Source: Hyphomonadaceae bacterium | Lineage (GTDB): Bacteria > Pseudomonadota > Alphaproteobacteria > Caulobacterales > Aquidulcibacteraceae | Assembly: GCA_025458365.1 (NCBI GenBank) | Contig: JALOSP010000032.1 | Coordinates: 1-8,700, forward strand | DNA length: 8,700 nt | Direction of reading: 5' to 3' | Part shown: piece after piece, positions 1 through 5,904 of the stretch | How the letters are laid out: the number at the start of each line of letters is the position of its first letter | Numbering within the stretch: the first letter of the stretch is position 1 | Program-made: the position numbers and the translations under genes | The notes under the pieces: model-generated | The model's input: the letters and a program-made list of their open reading frames with translations, nothing else | Database searches by the model: none | What the model was told of the DNA's origin: nothing

Positions 1-758
1 GGGCCCATCACCGCCACTCCGACACCGACCTTGATCTGCATTCGCCGGTGCGCAAGGGATTCTGGCATGCCCATTTTGGCTGGATCATCGAGCCAGCCAA
101 TCACGAGACCGATTATGACGGGATCAAGGACTTCGCGAAATATCCAGAGCTTGTCTGGCTGAACCGCAACCCGTTCTTTCCTCCGGTGCTGGCCGGCGTG
201 GCTGCCTTTGCGATTGGCGGCTGGTCAGGTGTTGTCGTTGGCTATCTGTGGGCGCTGATTGCCTGCTGGCATGCGACATTCTGCATCAATTCGCTGGCCC
301 ATGTGCATGGCCGCCAGCGCTTTGTCACCGGCGACCACAGCCGCAACAACTGGTTGCTGGCGATCGCCACCATGGGCGAAGGCTGGCACAACAACCATCA
401 CGCCTTCCCCAATTCCGCCCGCCAGGGGTTCCGCTGGTGGGAAATCGATCTCACGTATCTGGTATTGCGCGGGCTGGCGCAGACCGGTCTTGTCCGCGAG
501 CTGCGCAAACCGCCGCCAGAGCTGGTCAAGGGCATCCAGGTCCCGGGGCCCGCCCTCATGGAACGGGCGGCAACCCAATTGCTGCACGACTTCGCCGACC
601 GGCTGGAGAAGGCGCGTCAGAACTGGCGCATGCCGACACTGGAGGAATTGCAGAAGATCGCCGCACGGCGCATGCCACGCAACCCGCATCTGGACGAAAT
701 CGTGGCCCGTGCCCGAGATCTGGCCGAAAGCTGGCGACCGCGCGCACTCGCGACCTGA
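1..758 (+). CDS. Acyl-CoA fatty acid desaturase, delta-9 type (5' part missing)
   Basis: Seen: the reading frame is open from base 3, before any start codon, so the amino-terminal half lies outside the window. The first visible residues, AHHRHSDTDLDLHSPVRKGF, match the end of the second histidine box (HRxHH...D.HSP) of membrane acyl-CoA desaturases. The third box, GEGWHNNHH, lies at 378-401. Between them is a hydrophobic stretch (about 180-300) typical of the second membrane hairpin, then NSLAHVHG. About 251 residues are visible, ending in a charged, probably cytosolic tail of some 70 residues. Known of the family: a di-iron centre held by three histidine boxes puts a cis double bond, usually delta-9, into a saturated acyl chain, which controls membrane fluidity. 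Inference: the exact position of desaturation cannot be read here. It converges on a TetR-type gene 14 bases downstream, a possible regulator, but nothing proves that link. The family assignment is secure. Confidence 0.93.
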   Translation, partial: AHHRHSDTDLDLHSPVRKGFWHAHFGWIIEPANHETDYDGIKDFAKYPELVWLNRNPFFPPVLAGVAAFAIGGWSGVVVGYLWALIACWHATFCINSLAHVHGRQRFVTGDHSRNNWLLAIATMGEGWHNNHHAFPNSARQGFRWWEIDLTYLVLRGLAQTGLVRELRKPPPELVKGIQVPGPALMERAATQLLHDFADRLEKARQNWRMPTLEELQKIAARRMPRNPHLDEIVARARDLAESWRPRALAT

Positions 759-772
759 ACCAGCACCCGGTC

Positions 773-1405
773 TCAGGCGGCATCAGCCAGACTGACCGAT
801 CCCTCGGGTGATCCCAGACCACAGAGAAGCAGGTTCAGGCGCCGCTTCAGGTTTCTCATCATCGGCTCGGTTGTGCGGACTCCGTTGCAACTCATCGCAT
901 GGGTGGCCAGCAAGCACTCGAACACCATGGATGCGGCAACTTTGGTGTCCACCCCAGCCCGGACTTCGCCAGCGGTCTTGGCCGCGTCAAGTTCGGCCTG
1001 AACACTGGCCAGAATGGGCCGGACAGCATCGCGCAGCCGCTCACGGGCCGCGCCGGACACAGCCCAGACGGCAGTCATCGAGGCTTGCAGCAAGCCTGGC
1101 TGACGGGCGTGATAGTGGATGCCAACGGCCATCATGGTCAACAGTCTTTCGGCGACACCGGTCTGGCCCGCCACCGCTTCCAGTGCCAACCCATGCTGGG
1201 CCGCCAGATCCTCGATCATGAGGGCTTCAAGAACATCAGCCTTGGAGCCGAAACTGGCGATGACGGTGCCCGCGGCAACCCCGGCACCGTGAGCGATCTC
1301 GCGCACGCCAACCTCTTCAAACGAGCGGGTCTGCAATTGCTGCCGGGCTGACGCGAGAATCCGGTTGCGGGTGGCGTGTTTCTGTTGATGGCGAATGCCG
1401 GTCAT
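773..1405 (-). CDS. TetR/AcrR-family transcriptional regulator
   Basis: Seen: 210 residues from the ATG at 1405, the usual length for the family. The amino-terminal helix-turn-helix is recognisable: TRNRILASARQQL (12-24), then FEEVGVREIAHGAGVAAGTV (29-48) and SFGSKADVL (51-59), matching the R.RIL.AA...F....V..IA..AGV..GT.Y..F.SK..L pattern. The aromatic residues usual before 'F.SK' (YYHF) are replaced by IAS. The rest is helical ligand-binding domain with no recognisable specificity. I chose this start, not one 45 codons upstream at 1540, because the extra peptide is not TetR-like and an AGGAT sequence sits a few bases before the ATG. Known: such proteins are usually dimeric repressors released by a small ligand and often control adjacent genes. 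Inference: the target could be the convergent desaturase or the divergent 1600-3225 set. The ligand is unknown. Confidence 0.9.
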   Translation of the reverse strand: MTGIRHQQKHATRNRILASARQQLQTRSFEEVGVREIAHGAGVAAGTVIASFGSKADVLEALMIEDLAAQHGLALEAVAGQTGVAERLLTMMAVGIHYHARQPGLLQASMTAVWAVSGAARERLRDAVRPILASVQAELDAAKTAGEVRAGVDTKVAASMVFECLLATHAMSCNGVRTTEPMMRNLKRRLNLLLCGLGSPEGSVSLADAA

Positions 1406-1446
1406 TGGTAGGATCCTGATCCCTGCCTGAAGCTGTCGTTGTTGTG

Positions 1447-1461
1447 CGTTCGGGTTGAACG
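1447..1461. promoter_or_regulatory. Small inverted repeat upstream of the TetR gene (possible operator)
   Basis: The arms CGTTC and GAACG are separated by five bases, 42 bases upstream of the TetR start, in the 194-base divergent gap between this gene and the two-helix membrane protein gene. A second GC-rich dyad (GTCGG-GG-CCGAC, with outer GGCG/CGCC) lies at 1517-1538. TetR proteins often bind 14-20 bp palindromes in such gaps. The five-base arms are short enough to occur by chance, so this is only a candidate. Confidence 0.2.
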
Positions 1462-1599
1462 TCGTCGGGAGCCAGCTCTGATCCCGACTGATTTGAATGA
1501 CATGGTAGGGGTCTGGGGCGGTCGGGGCCGACAACGCCACCTGAACGGGGCCTGAGTGACAGACTGGCGGCGGCAGACTGCTTGACCTATGTCGGAGAG

Positions 1600-1800
1600 A
1601 TGGAACCCGTCACCATTCTCACTGCGCTGGCCATGGCCTTGGTGCTTGCAGTCCTGATTGCAGGCCTGATCAACCTGTATCGGACCGGCGATAAAGCCCG
1701 ATCGCGCTCCAACCAGCTGATGCGGTTGCGCGTGTTGGCCCAATTCGTAGCCGTAGTGCTGCTGATGCTGGGTCTTTGGCTCAAGACTCGCAGTGCGTGA
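1600..1800 (+). CDS. Small twin-transmembrane (HIG1-like) protein
   Basis: Seen: 66 residues from the ATG at 1600, with two hydrophobic helices (about residues 4-27 and 45-61) joined by a basic loop, RTGDKARSRSNQLMRLR. The second helix opens with RVLAQF, fitting the R-x-x-x-Q pattern of the HIG1 domain. GGAG lies just two bases before the ATG, which is close. A TTG at 1582 would add six residues but has a poorer upstream site. Known: small 'twin transmembrane' proteins of this type are often encoded directly before the PduO-type cobalamin adenosyltransferase in alphaproteobacteria, as here (66 bases upstream). HIG1 proteins in mitochondria and some bacteria associate with cytochrome oxidase. 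Inference: it is an inner-membrane protein, probably co-transcribed with the adenosyltransferase. No specific function can be assigned. Confidence 0.8.
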   Translation: MEPVTILTALAMALVLAVLIAGLINLYRTGDKARSRSNQLMRLRVLAQFVAVVLLMLGLWLKTRSA

Positions 1801-1866
1801 ACAGACCCGGGCAGTTCGCCTCGCCGCACGGCGTGCGCGCATCACAGCCTTGATGGAGCAGAAGTC

Positions 1867-2454
1867 GTGGTTACCCTGAACAAGATCTATACCCGCACCG
1901 GCGATGACGGTCGCACCGGACTGGCCACCGGCGCGCGTGTGGCCAAACACGATCAGAGGGTCTGCGCCTATGGTGCGGTTGACGAGGCCAATGCCGCAAT
2001 CGGCATGGCCCGGCTGGCCTGTGCGGACGATCCGGAGCTGGATGGCATCCTTGGCCGGATCCAGAATGACCTGTTCGATCTCGGCGCCGATCTGGCCACC
2101 CCGGACACCGGAAAGCCGCTGGGCTGGGAACCGTTGCGCATCCTGCCTGCGCAGGTGGAGCGGTTGGAGCAGGAAATTGACAGCCTGAATGCGCCGATCC
2201 CACCGCTGGACAGCTTTATCCTGCCCGGCGGCAGCCCGCTTGCCGCGGCCCTGCATGTGGCCCGCACCATCACCCGGCGCGCCGAACGCGAAGTCAGCGC
2301 GCTGATGGAAATTGACGGGGAAATCGTTTCCGCTGCGGCGTTCGAATATCTGAACCGGCTGTCCGATCTCCTGTTTGTGGCTGGACGGCGTGCAAATTGT
2401 AATGGTAGCTCCGACGTCAAGTGGGTTCCGGGGCTGACACGTCCGAAGGCCTGA
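1867..2454 (+). CDS. Cob(I)yrinic acid a,c-diamide (cob(I)alamin) adenosyltransferase, PduO/MMAB type
   Basis: Known role: transfers the 5'-deoxyadenosyl group of ATP to the reduced cobalt of a corrinoid, giving adenosylcobalamin for enzymes such as methylmalonyl-CoA mutase. It acts in the cytosol, usually as a trimer. Seen: 195 residues, the typical length. The amino-terminal nucleotide-binding signature is IYTRTGDDGRTGLATG (7-22), followed by RVAKHDQRVCAYGAVDEANA (24-43). The arginine-rich ATP site appears as ARTITRRAEREV, and the carboxy-terminal signature is LSDLLFVAGRRAN (165-177). The start is a GTG at 1867, with GGAG (1855-1858) eight bases upstream. It follows the two-helix membrane protein gene and precedes the LuxR gene by 30 bases. 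No corrinoid-dependent enzyme or cobalamin synthesis gene is in the window. The 66-base upstream gap is too short for a cobalamin riboswitch. Confidence 0.95.
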   Translation: MVTLNKIYTRTGDDGRTGLATGARVAKHDQRVCAYGAVDEANAAIGMARLACADDPELDGILGRIQNDLFDLGADLATPDTGKPLGWEPLRILPAQVERLEQEIDSLNAPIPPLDSFILPGGSPLAAALHVARTITRRAEREVSALMEIDGEIVSAAAFEYLNRLSDLLFVAGRRANCNGSSDVKWVPGLTRPKA

Positions 2455-2484
2455 AACCCGCGCGAAAGCCAGGGGTCCATCGCC

Positions 2485-3225
2485 ATGGTCTATAGGGATA
2501 CCACGACTGCCCTGACCCGACTGGTGTCGGCGATCAGCCAAGCTGATACCAAGCCCGAGCTTCACGCCTGCTTCATCGACTATTGCGGCCAGTCGGGGGC
2601 CGAACACGTCAGCTATCACCGCACGATGCGCAACTTGCGCCGGATCAGCATGCAGGAAGGTCTGGAGTTCGCCAATTTCCCCGACGACTGGGTCGAGCGC
2701 TACACCCGGAACGACTGGTTCGAGATCGATCCGATCATTGCAACCGCGTCGCGCGTCACACGGCCATTCCGCTGGTTTCAAGTGGGCATGCTGACCAAGT
2801 TGGGACCGCGCCAGCTGGATTTCCTCGATCAGGTGCGCGCTTTTGGCTTTACCGACGGAATCGCCGTGCCTGTCTTCTCGGCCAATGGCACAACGGGCTA
2901 TTTTGGTGTTGGCACCAGCCGTGGGCGGATCGACGTGGATACCCCTGGCTTGATGCGACTGTCGATGGCCTGCCATGCGGTGCATGAGCGGTCGATGGAA
3001 TTGGATGCTTTCGAGACCGATAGCCTGCCCATCCTGACTCCGCGTGAGGCCCAGGTGATGGAACTTGTCGCCACAGGGGCCACCAACAACGAAATCGCGA
3101 CCGGCCTGCTGATTTCCGAGCGCACGGTCGATACTCTGCTGCGGCGGGTGTTCGACAAGCTGGAAGTCACTGACCGGGTTAGCGCCAGTCTTGTCGCTGT
3201 CGGGCGCGGCCTGATCCAGATTTGA
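2485..3225 (+). CDS. LuxR-family quorum-sensing regulator (autoinducer-binding domain plus HTH)
   Basis: Seen: 246 residues, normal LuxR/TraR length. The autoinducer-binding domain covers about 15-170. Aligned by spacing to TraR, all six near-invariant pocket residues are present at the right intervals: W69, Y73, D82, P83, W97 and G125 (TraR W57, Y61, D70, P71, W85, G113). The carboxy-terminal LuxR helix-turn-helix spans about 181-243 (LTPREAQVMELVATGATNNE, then ISERTVDTLLRRVFDKL). Its conserved E188 and G198 are kept, but the usual leucine between them is M192. AGGGG lies nine bases before the ATG. Known: such proteins bind DNA when loaded with an acyl-homoserine lactone. Inference: it probably senses such a signal, either its own or one from neighbours. 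No luxI synthase is visible in the window, so locally it is a 'solo'. A perfect palindrome (3289-3308) lies 63 bases after its stop. It may be co-transcribed with the adenosyltransferase gene. Confidence 0.93.
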   Translation: MVYRDTTTALTRLVSAISQADTKPELHACFIDYCGQSGAEHVSYHRTMRNLRRISMQEGLEFANFPDDWVERYTRNDWFEIDPIIATASRVTRPFRWFQVGMLTKLGPRQLDFLDQVRAFGFTDGIAVPVFSANGTTGYFGVGTSRGRIDVDTPGLMRLSMACHAVHERSMELDAFETDSLPILTPREAQVMELVATGATNNEIATGLLISERTVDTLLRRVFDKLEVTDRVSASLVAVGRGLIQI

Positions 3226-3288
3226 AGCCTGTTTGCGTCGCAGCGATGCAGAAGCCCGACCCGCACTTGCATGCACTTGCACTTTCGC

Positions 3289-3308
3289 AGATGCAATCGA
3301 TTGCATCT
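3289..3308. promoter_or_regulatory. Perfect 20-bp palindrome, possible lux-box-like regulator site
   Basis: AGATGCAATCGATTGCATCT reads the same on both strands over all 20 bases. Its length and position beside a LuxR-type gene resemble lux/tra boxes, and its TGCA half-sites recall the Agrobacterium tra box (ATGTGCAGATCTGCACAT) though the centre is longer. Same-strand TTGCAT/TTGCAC copies start at 3267, 3277 and 3301, and the inverted copy ATGCAA at 3291. The 10-bp steps would put several sites on one face of the helix. It lies 251 bases upstream of coaBC. That it is a protein-binding site is likely. That LuxR binds it is inference. Confidence 0.5.
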
Positions 3309-3399
3309 TCGGTTTCGAACCTTTGACGCCGTGCTGGCGCAGGAGATGGCGGCCTGTGTGCATGGTGGGTGGTTTACCAAACCGGACCCGCAGAAACGA

Positions 3400-3420
3400 T
3401 CACGTGAACGATGTACATCG
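3400..3420. promoter_or_regulatory. Two adjacent short palindromes upstream of coaBC
   Basis: TCACGTGA (3400-3407, E-box-like core CACGTG) is followed after one base by CGATGTACATCG (3409-3420). Both are perfectly self-complementary. They lie about 140-160 bases before the coaBC start in a non-coding stretch. They may be protein-binding sites for coaBC transcription. No promoter elements around them are clear enough to orient them. Confidence 0.3.
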
Positions 3421-3559
3421 AGCTCGGTTTTCGCCTGCGCTAGCCCGCGTTTTTGCATGCCTGACCCGAATCGGCGGCCGGAGACGCCTTGCAACACCGC
3501 CCGATCCTGTGCGACATCCGCGCATGGCAGATGCTCGGCCAAACCGCAGGAAACACCGG

Positions 3560-4771
3560 ATGACACAGTCTCACAGCGTCCTGCTGATCGTCGGCGGCGG
3601 CATCGCGGCCTACAAGACACCAGAGCTTGTCCGCCAACTGGCAAAGCGCGGGATCGGGTGCCGTGTGATCGTGACCGAAGCGGGCAGCCACTTTGTGGCG
3701 CCCCTCGCGCTTGCATCCGTGACGGGTCACGAAGTGCATACCAAGCTGCTCGACCTGACAGCTGAAGCCAGGATGGGTCATATCGAGCTGTCCCGCTCTG
3801 CCGACCTGATCGTCGTTGCACCGGCCACCGCCGATCTGATGGCAAAGGCGGCAAGCGGTTTTGCCAACGATCTGGCATCGACTGCCCTTCTGGCCACTGA
3901 CAAGCCTGTCATGATGGCCCCGGCGATGAATGTGCGGATGTGGGATCATCCGGCAACCCGGCGCAATCTGGCCACCTTGATGGCAGACGGTGTCACATTC
4001 ATCGGCCCGGACGAAGGCGAAATGGCCTGCGGCGAGTTCGGACCCGGCCGGATGGCCGAACCTGACGTGATTGCAGATGCCATTGCGACCCGCCTGACTG
4101 GATCACGCGCACTTGCAGGACGCCATGTGCTGATCACTGCAGGCCCGACGGTCGAGCCGCTGGATCCTGTGCGTTTCCTGTCCAACCGCTCATCCGGCAA
4201 GCAAGGCTATGCATTGGCGGCAGCGCTGGCTTCACTCGGCGCGCGCGTCACGCTGGTGAGCGGACCTACAGGCCTCGCCTGCCCGCCGGGCGTGGAGCGG
4301 ACCAACGTGGAGACGGCCCGCCAGATGCTTGCCGCCTGTCAGGCTGCGCTTCCTGCCGATGTGTTCGTGGCAGTGGCAGCCGTTGCAGACTGGCGCCCGG
4401 CCGAAACCCACACGCGCAAGCTGAAACTGAAGGGTGCAGCGTCAATGCCCCCACTCAAACTCGCCGAAAATCCCGATATCTTGGCCACGCTGTCCGCACC
4501 GGGAATGCACCGCCCCGGCCTCGTGGTCGGCTTTGCCGCCGAGACCAATGATGTGGAAGCTCACGCGCAGGCCAAGCTGGCCGCCAAGGGCTGCGACTGG
4601 ATCGTCGCCAACGACGTCTCGGGCGACGTGATGGGTGGCGACAGCAATGCGATCCTGCTGGTCACCGCCTCGGGCACCGAGACGCTGCCCCGCCAGGCGA
4701 AGACCGTGATTGCAGGCGAACTCGCCGCGCGAATCGCTGCACATCTCACGGCTCGTCATCCCCAGACTTGA
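3560..4771 (+). CDS. coaBC: Bifunctional phosphopantothenoylcysteine decarboxylase / phosphopantothenate-cysteine ligase
   Basis: Known role: two steps of coenzyme A synthesis. CoaB joins 4'-phosphopantothenate to cysteine using CTP, and CoaC decarboxylates the product with FMN to 4'-phosphopantetheine. Seen: 403 residues from the ATG at 3560 (E. coli protein about 406). The CoaC half (about 1-180) has GGGIAAYKTPELVRQL (12-27), the catalytic histidine in HIELSRSADL (H74), PAMN (121-124) and the active-site cysteine in MACGEFGPGRM (C157). The CoaB half (about 187-403) has ITAGPTVEPLDPVRFLSNRS (192-211, with N209), AVADWRP (274-280) and the lysines of KLKLK (287-291). All sit one residue before their E. 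coli positions up to N209. AGGA lies eight bases before the ATG, which is why the open upstream frame is not used. dut follows after 12 bases, so the pair is surely one operon. Complete, with no missing catalytic residue seen. Confidence 0.97.
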   Translation: MTQSHSVLLIVGGGIAAYKTPELVRQLAKRGIGCRVIVTEAGSHFVAPLALASVTGHEVHTKLLDLTAEARMGHIELSRSADLIVVAPATADLMAKAASGFANDLASTALLATDKPVMMAPAMNVRMWDHPATRRNLATLMADGVTFIGPDEGEMACGEFGPGRMAEPDVIADAIATRLTGSRALAGRHVLITAGPTVEPLDPVRFLSNRSSGKQGYALAAALASLGARVTLVSGPTGLACPPGVERTNVETARQMLAACQAALPADVFVAVAAVADWRPAETHTRKLKLKGAASMPPLKLAENPDILATLSAPGMHRPGLVVGFAAETNDVEAHAQAKLAAKGCDWIVANDVSGDVMGGDSNAILLVTASGTETLPRQAKTVIAGELAARIAAHLTARHPQT

Positions 4772-4783
4772 AGGACAGTGAGC

Positions 4784-5323
4784 ATGTTGAAGTCGGGCAT
4801 CGGCTTTTCATCTGGCCGCGGCAAGCCTGCCGCAGGAACCCAGCCGACAATTGCTTTTTCGGGGCCTGACCCGCGCCCGCTGGTCTCGGTGGTGCGGCTC
4901 GCGCATTTTGAAGGCCTGGAGCTGCCAGCCTACGAGACCCCGCAATCAGCCGGCATGGACTTGCGCGCGGCTCTGCCGGAGGGCCAGCCGGTGCGGCTGC
5001 TGCCCGGACGCCGGGCGCTGATCCCGACAGGCCTTGCAATCGCGCTGCCGCCCGGTTTCGAAGCCCAGATCAGGCCGAGGTCCGGGCTTGCATTGAAGCA
5101 AGGGATCACCTGCCTGAACAGTCCAGGCACGATCGATGCGGACTACCGGGGAGAGGTTGGCATCATTTTGATCAACCATGGCTGGGAAGCACTCGACATC
5201 AAGCGCGGCGACCGGATTGCCCAGATGGTGATCGCACCTGTCGTCCAGGCCGGCTGGATGGAAGTGGACGATCTTGACGAGACCAGCCGGGGAGCAGGCG
5301 GGTTCGGCTCAACCGGGGTGTAG
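4784..5323 (+). CDS. dut: dUTP diphosphatase (dUTPase), trimeric class
   Basis: Known role: hydrolyses dUTP to dUMP and pyrophosphate, keeping uracil out of DNA and supplying dUMP for thymidylate synthesis. It works as a homotrimer with Mg2+. Seen: 179 residues with all five family motifs in order: SAGMDLRA (55-62), [12 protein letters not shown] (97-108), [14 protein letters not shown] (112-125, catalytic aspartate most likely D118), RGDRIAQMV and, at the carboxy end, [11 protein letters not shown]. The usual enzyme is about 150 residues. Here about 32 extra residues, rich in Gly, Pro and Ser, precede the [10 protein letters not shown] strand. The ATG at 4784 has AGGA eight bases upstream (4772-4775). 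A GTG at 4778 would add two residues but is only two bases from that site. It follows coaBC by 12 bases, a familiar alphaproteobacterial pairing, and ends 51 bases before a strong terminator hairpin. Confidence 0.96.
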   Translation: MLKSGIGFSSGRGKPAAGTQPTIAFSGPDPRPLVSVVRLAHFEGLELPAYETPQSAGMDLRAALPEGQPVRLLPGRRALIPTGLAIALPPGFEAQIRPRSGLALKQGITCLNSPGTIDADYRGEVGIILINHGWEALDIKRGDRIAQMVIAPVVQAGWMEVDDLDETSRGAGGFGSTGV

Positions 5324-5374
5324 TGCGCGTGTCGACCGGTCTTGCCTGATCTCGCCACGCGATCCGGACACATA

Positions 5375-5402
5375 AAAACGCCCTGCCGAAGCAGGGCGTT
5401 TT
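5375..5402. terminator. Bidirectional rho-independent terminator between dut and HU
   Basis: A perfect 12-bp inverted repeat (AAAACGCCCTGC / GCAGGGCGTTTT) with a CGAA tetraloop. The A-run on one side and T-run on the other give a U-tract whichever strand is read, so it can end both dut (plus, 51 bases upstream) and the convergent HU gene (minus, stop at 5428). Confidence 0.93.
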
Positions 5403-5427
5403 CTCAATCACTCAAACTGAACCGTGA

Positions 5428-5700
5428 TCAGTTCACGGCATCTTTCAAGGCCTTGCCGACAGCGAATTTCGGCACGTTCGATGCCGGGATATCCACGGTT
5501 GCACCAGTGGATGGGTTGCGACCGGTGCGGGCCTCGCGCTTGGTCACCTTGAACTTGCCGAGCGGCGGGAAGGAGACTTCTTCGCCCTTTTTCAGTTGCT
5601 TGGTGATGTGATCGGCAATGGCGTCCACAGCAGCGTTGGCCTTGTCCTTGGAAATGTCGGCGGCTTCAGCGACAGCCGCGACGAGATCTTTCTTGCTCAT
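5428..5700 (-). CDS. HU-family DNA-binding protein
   Basis: Known role: a small basic dimer that bends and wraps DNA without strong sequence preference, shaping the nucleoid and assisting replication, recombination and transcription. Seen: exactly 90 residues from the ATG at 5700, the canonical length. It starts MSKKDLVAAVAEAADISK, and the DNA-binding arm carries the HU/IHF signature GRNPSTGATVDIPASNVPKF, with the conserved proline (NPSTG) that intercalates in the minor groove, then GKALKDAVN at the end. AGGGGA lies about six bases before the ATG. An in-frame ATG 14 codons upstream adds a non-HU peptide and is not used. It is single-copy here, flanked by the shared terminator downstream and the aldehyde dehydrogenase terminator upstream, so it is probably a one-gene unit. 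The sequence resembles HU more than the IHF subunits. Confidence 0.95.
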   Translation of the reverse strand: MSKKDLVAAVAEAADISKDKANAAVDAIADHITKQLKKGEEVSFPPLGKFKVTKREARTGRNPSTGATVDIPASNVPKFAVGKALKDAVN

Positions 5701-5785
5701 GGTGCGTTCCCCTTGTTGTTGTCCTGCACCGATGCAGGCCATTCACACTCGGCTGATCCAGCGAAAAGCCTTGCGCCGTAGGGTT

Positions 5786-5814
5786 TGAAACCGTGTTTCG
5801 GGCGCGGAGGTCAA
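5786..5814 (-). promoter_or_regulatory. Possible HU promoter
   Basis: On the minus strand TTGACC (5814-5809) matches a -35 box at five of six bases. A weak -10 (GTTTCA at 5791-5786, 17-base spacer, or TTTCAA one base further) follows, about 85 bases before the HU start. It lies downstream of the aldehyde dehydrogenase terminator, as expected for an independent HU unit. The poor -10 keeps this tentative. Confidence 0.35.
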
Positions 5815-5847
5815 GCACACGGTGGCGGTTTGTGGCATTAAAAATGC

Positions 5848-5877
5848 AAAAACCCCTCCGGCTTGGGCCAGAGGGGT
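5848..5877 (-). terminator. Rho-independent terminator of the aldehyde dehydrogenase gene
   Basis: Read on the minus strand, ACCCCTCTGGC pairs with GCCGGAGGGGT (11 bp including one G-U) around a CCAA loop and is followed directly by TTTTTGCATTTTT. It begins 28 bases after the aldehyde dehydrogenase stop, so that gene should be transcribed separately from HU. Confidence 0.92.
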
Positions 5878-5904
5878 GGTTGCGCTTCGACAGGACTGGC
5901 GCGT

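Larger units (their letters stand above)
3226..3559. other. Gene-free stretch between luxR-type gene and coaBC, rich in palindromes
   Basis: These 334 bases contain no credible gene. The coaBC frame is open upstream to 3233, but the extra 109 residues are arginine-rich, low in family resemblance and lack a good start. Nothing resembling a luxI product appears in any frame. The stretch holds an imperfect dyad right after the LuxR stop (3234-3250, arms TGCGTCG/CGATGCA), a tandem 10-mer GCACTTGCAY (3263-3282), the 20-bp palindrome at 3289-3308, a TTGACG (3323-3328) without a convincing -10, a short GGTTT/AAACC hairpin (3371-3383), and two further palindromes at 3400-3420. It probably carries the coaBC promoter and regulatory sites, but I could not place a promoter confidently. 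No run of T follows any hairpin, so no clear terminator for the LuxR gene is visible. Confidence 0.6.

Noticed and set aside
1406..1540. Longer start for the TetR gene at 1540
   Set aside because: The added 45 residues are not TetR-like, and the ATG at 1405 has a suitable AGGAT upstream and gives the normal 210-residue length.
1801..1866. Cobalamin riboswitch before the adenosyltransferase gene
   Set aside because: The gap is only 66 bases, far shorter than the roughly 200-base element, and no B12-box-like sequence was recognised.
3234..3250. Dyad TGCGTCG-CAG-CGATGCA right after the LuxR stop, as a terminator
   Set aside because: The stem includes a G-U pair and no T-run follows, so it is not a convincing rho-independent terminator.
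3309..3330. GGTTTCGAACC, resembling a tRNA T-arm
   Set aside because: The flanking bases do not form the five-base T stem, and no acceptor, D or anticodon arm can be drawn upstream.
1402..3363. A 653-codon open frame on the minus strand
   Set aside because: It runs antisense through the adenosyltransferase and LuxR genes, both of which have clear family motifs. Its product has no recognisable domain. Long antisense frames are common in GC-rich coding DNA.
3233..3559. Amino-terminal extension of CoaBC by 109 residues
   Set aside because: The extra peptide is arginine-rich and unrelated to CoaBC. The ATG at 3560 has a good ribosome site and gives the normal family length.
3309..3559. Remnant of a luxI gene after the LuxR gene
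   Set aside because: Conceptual translations of this stretch show no conserved synthase residues or motifs in either direction, so there is no positive evidence for a remnant.
2898..3878. A 326-codon open frame on the minus strand
   Set aside because: It overlaps the LuxR end, the gap and the CoaBC start in antisense, is arginine/serine-rich, and shows no family motif.
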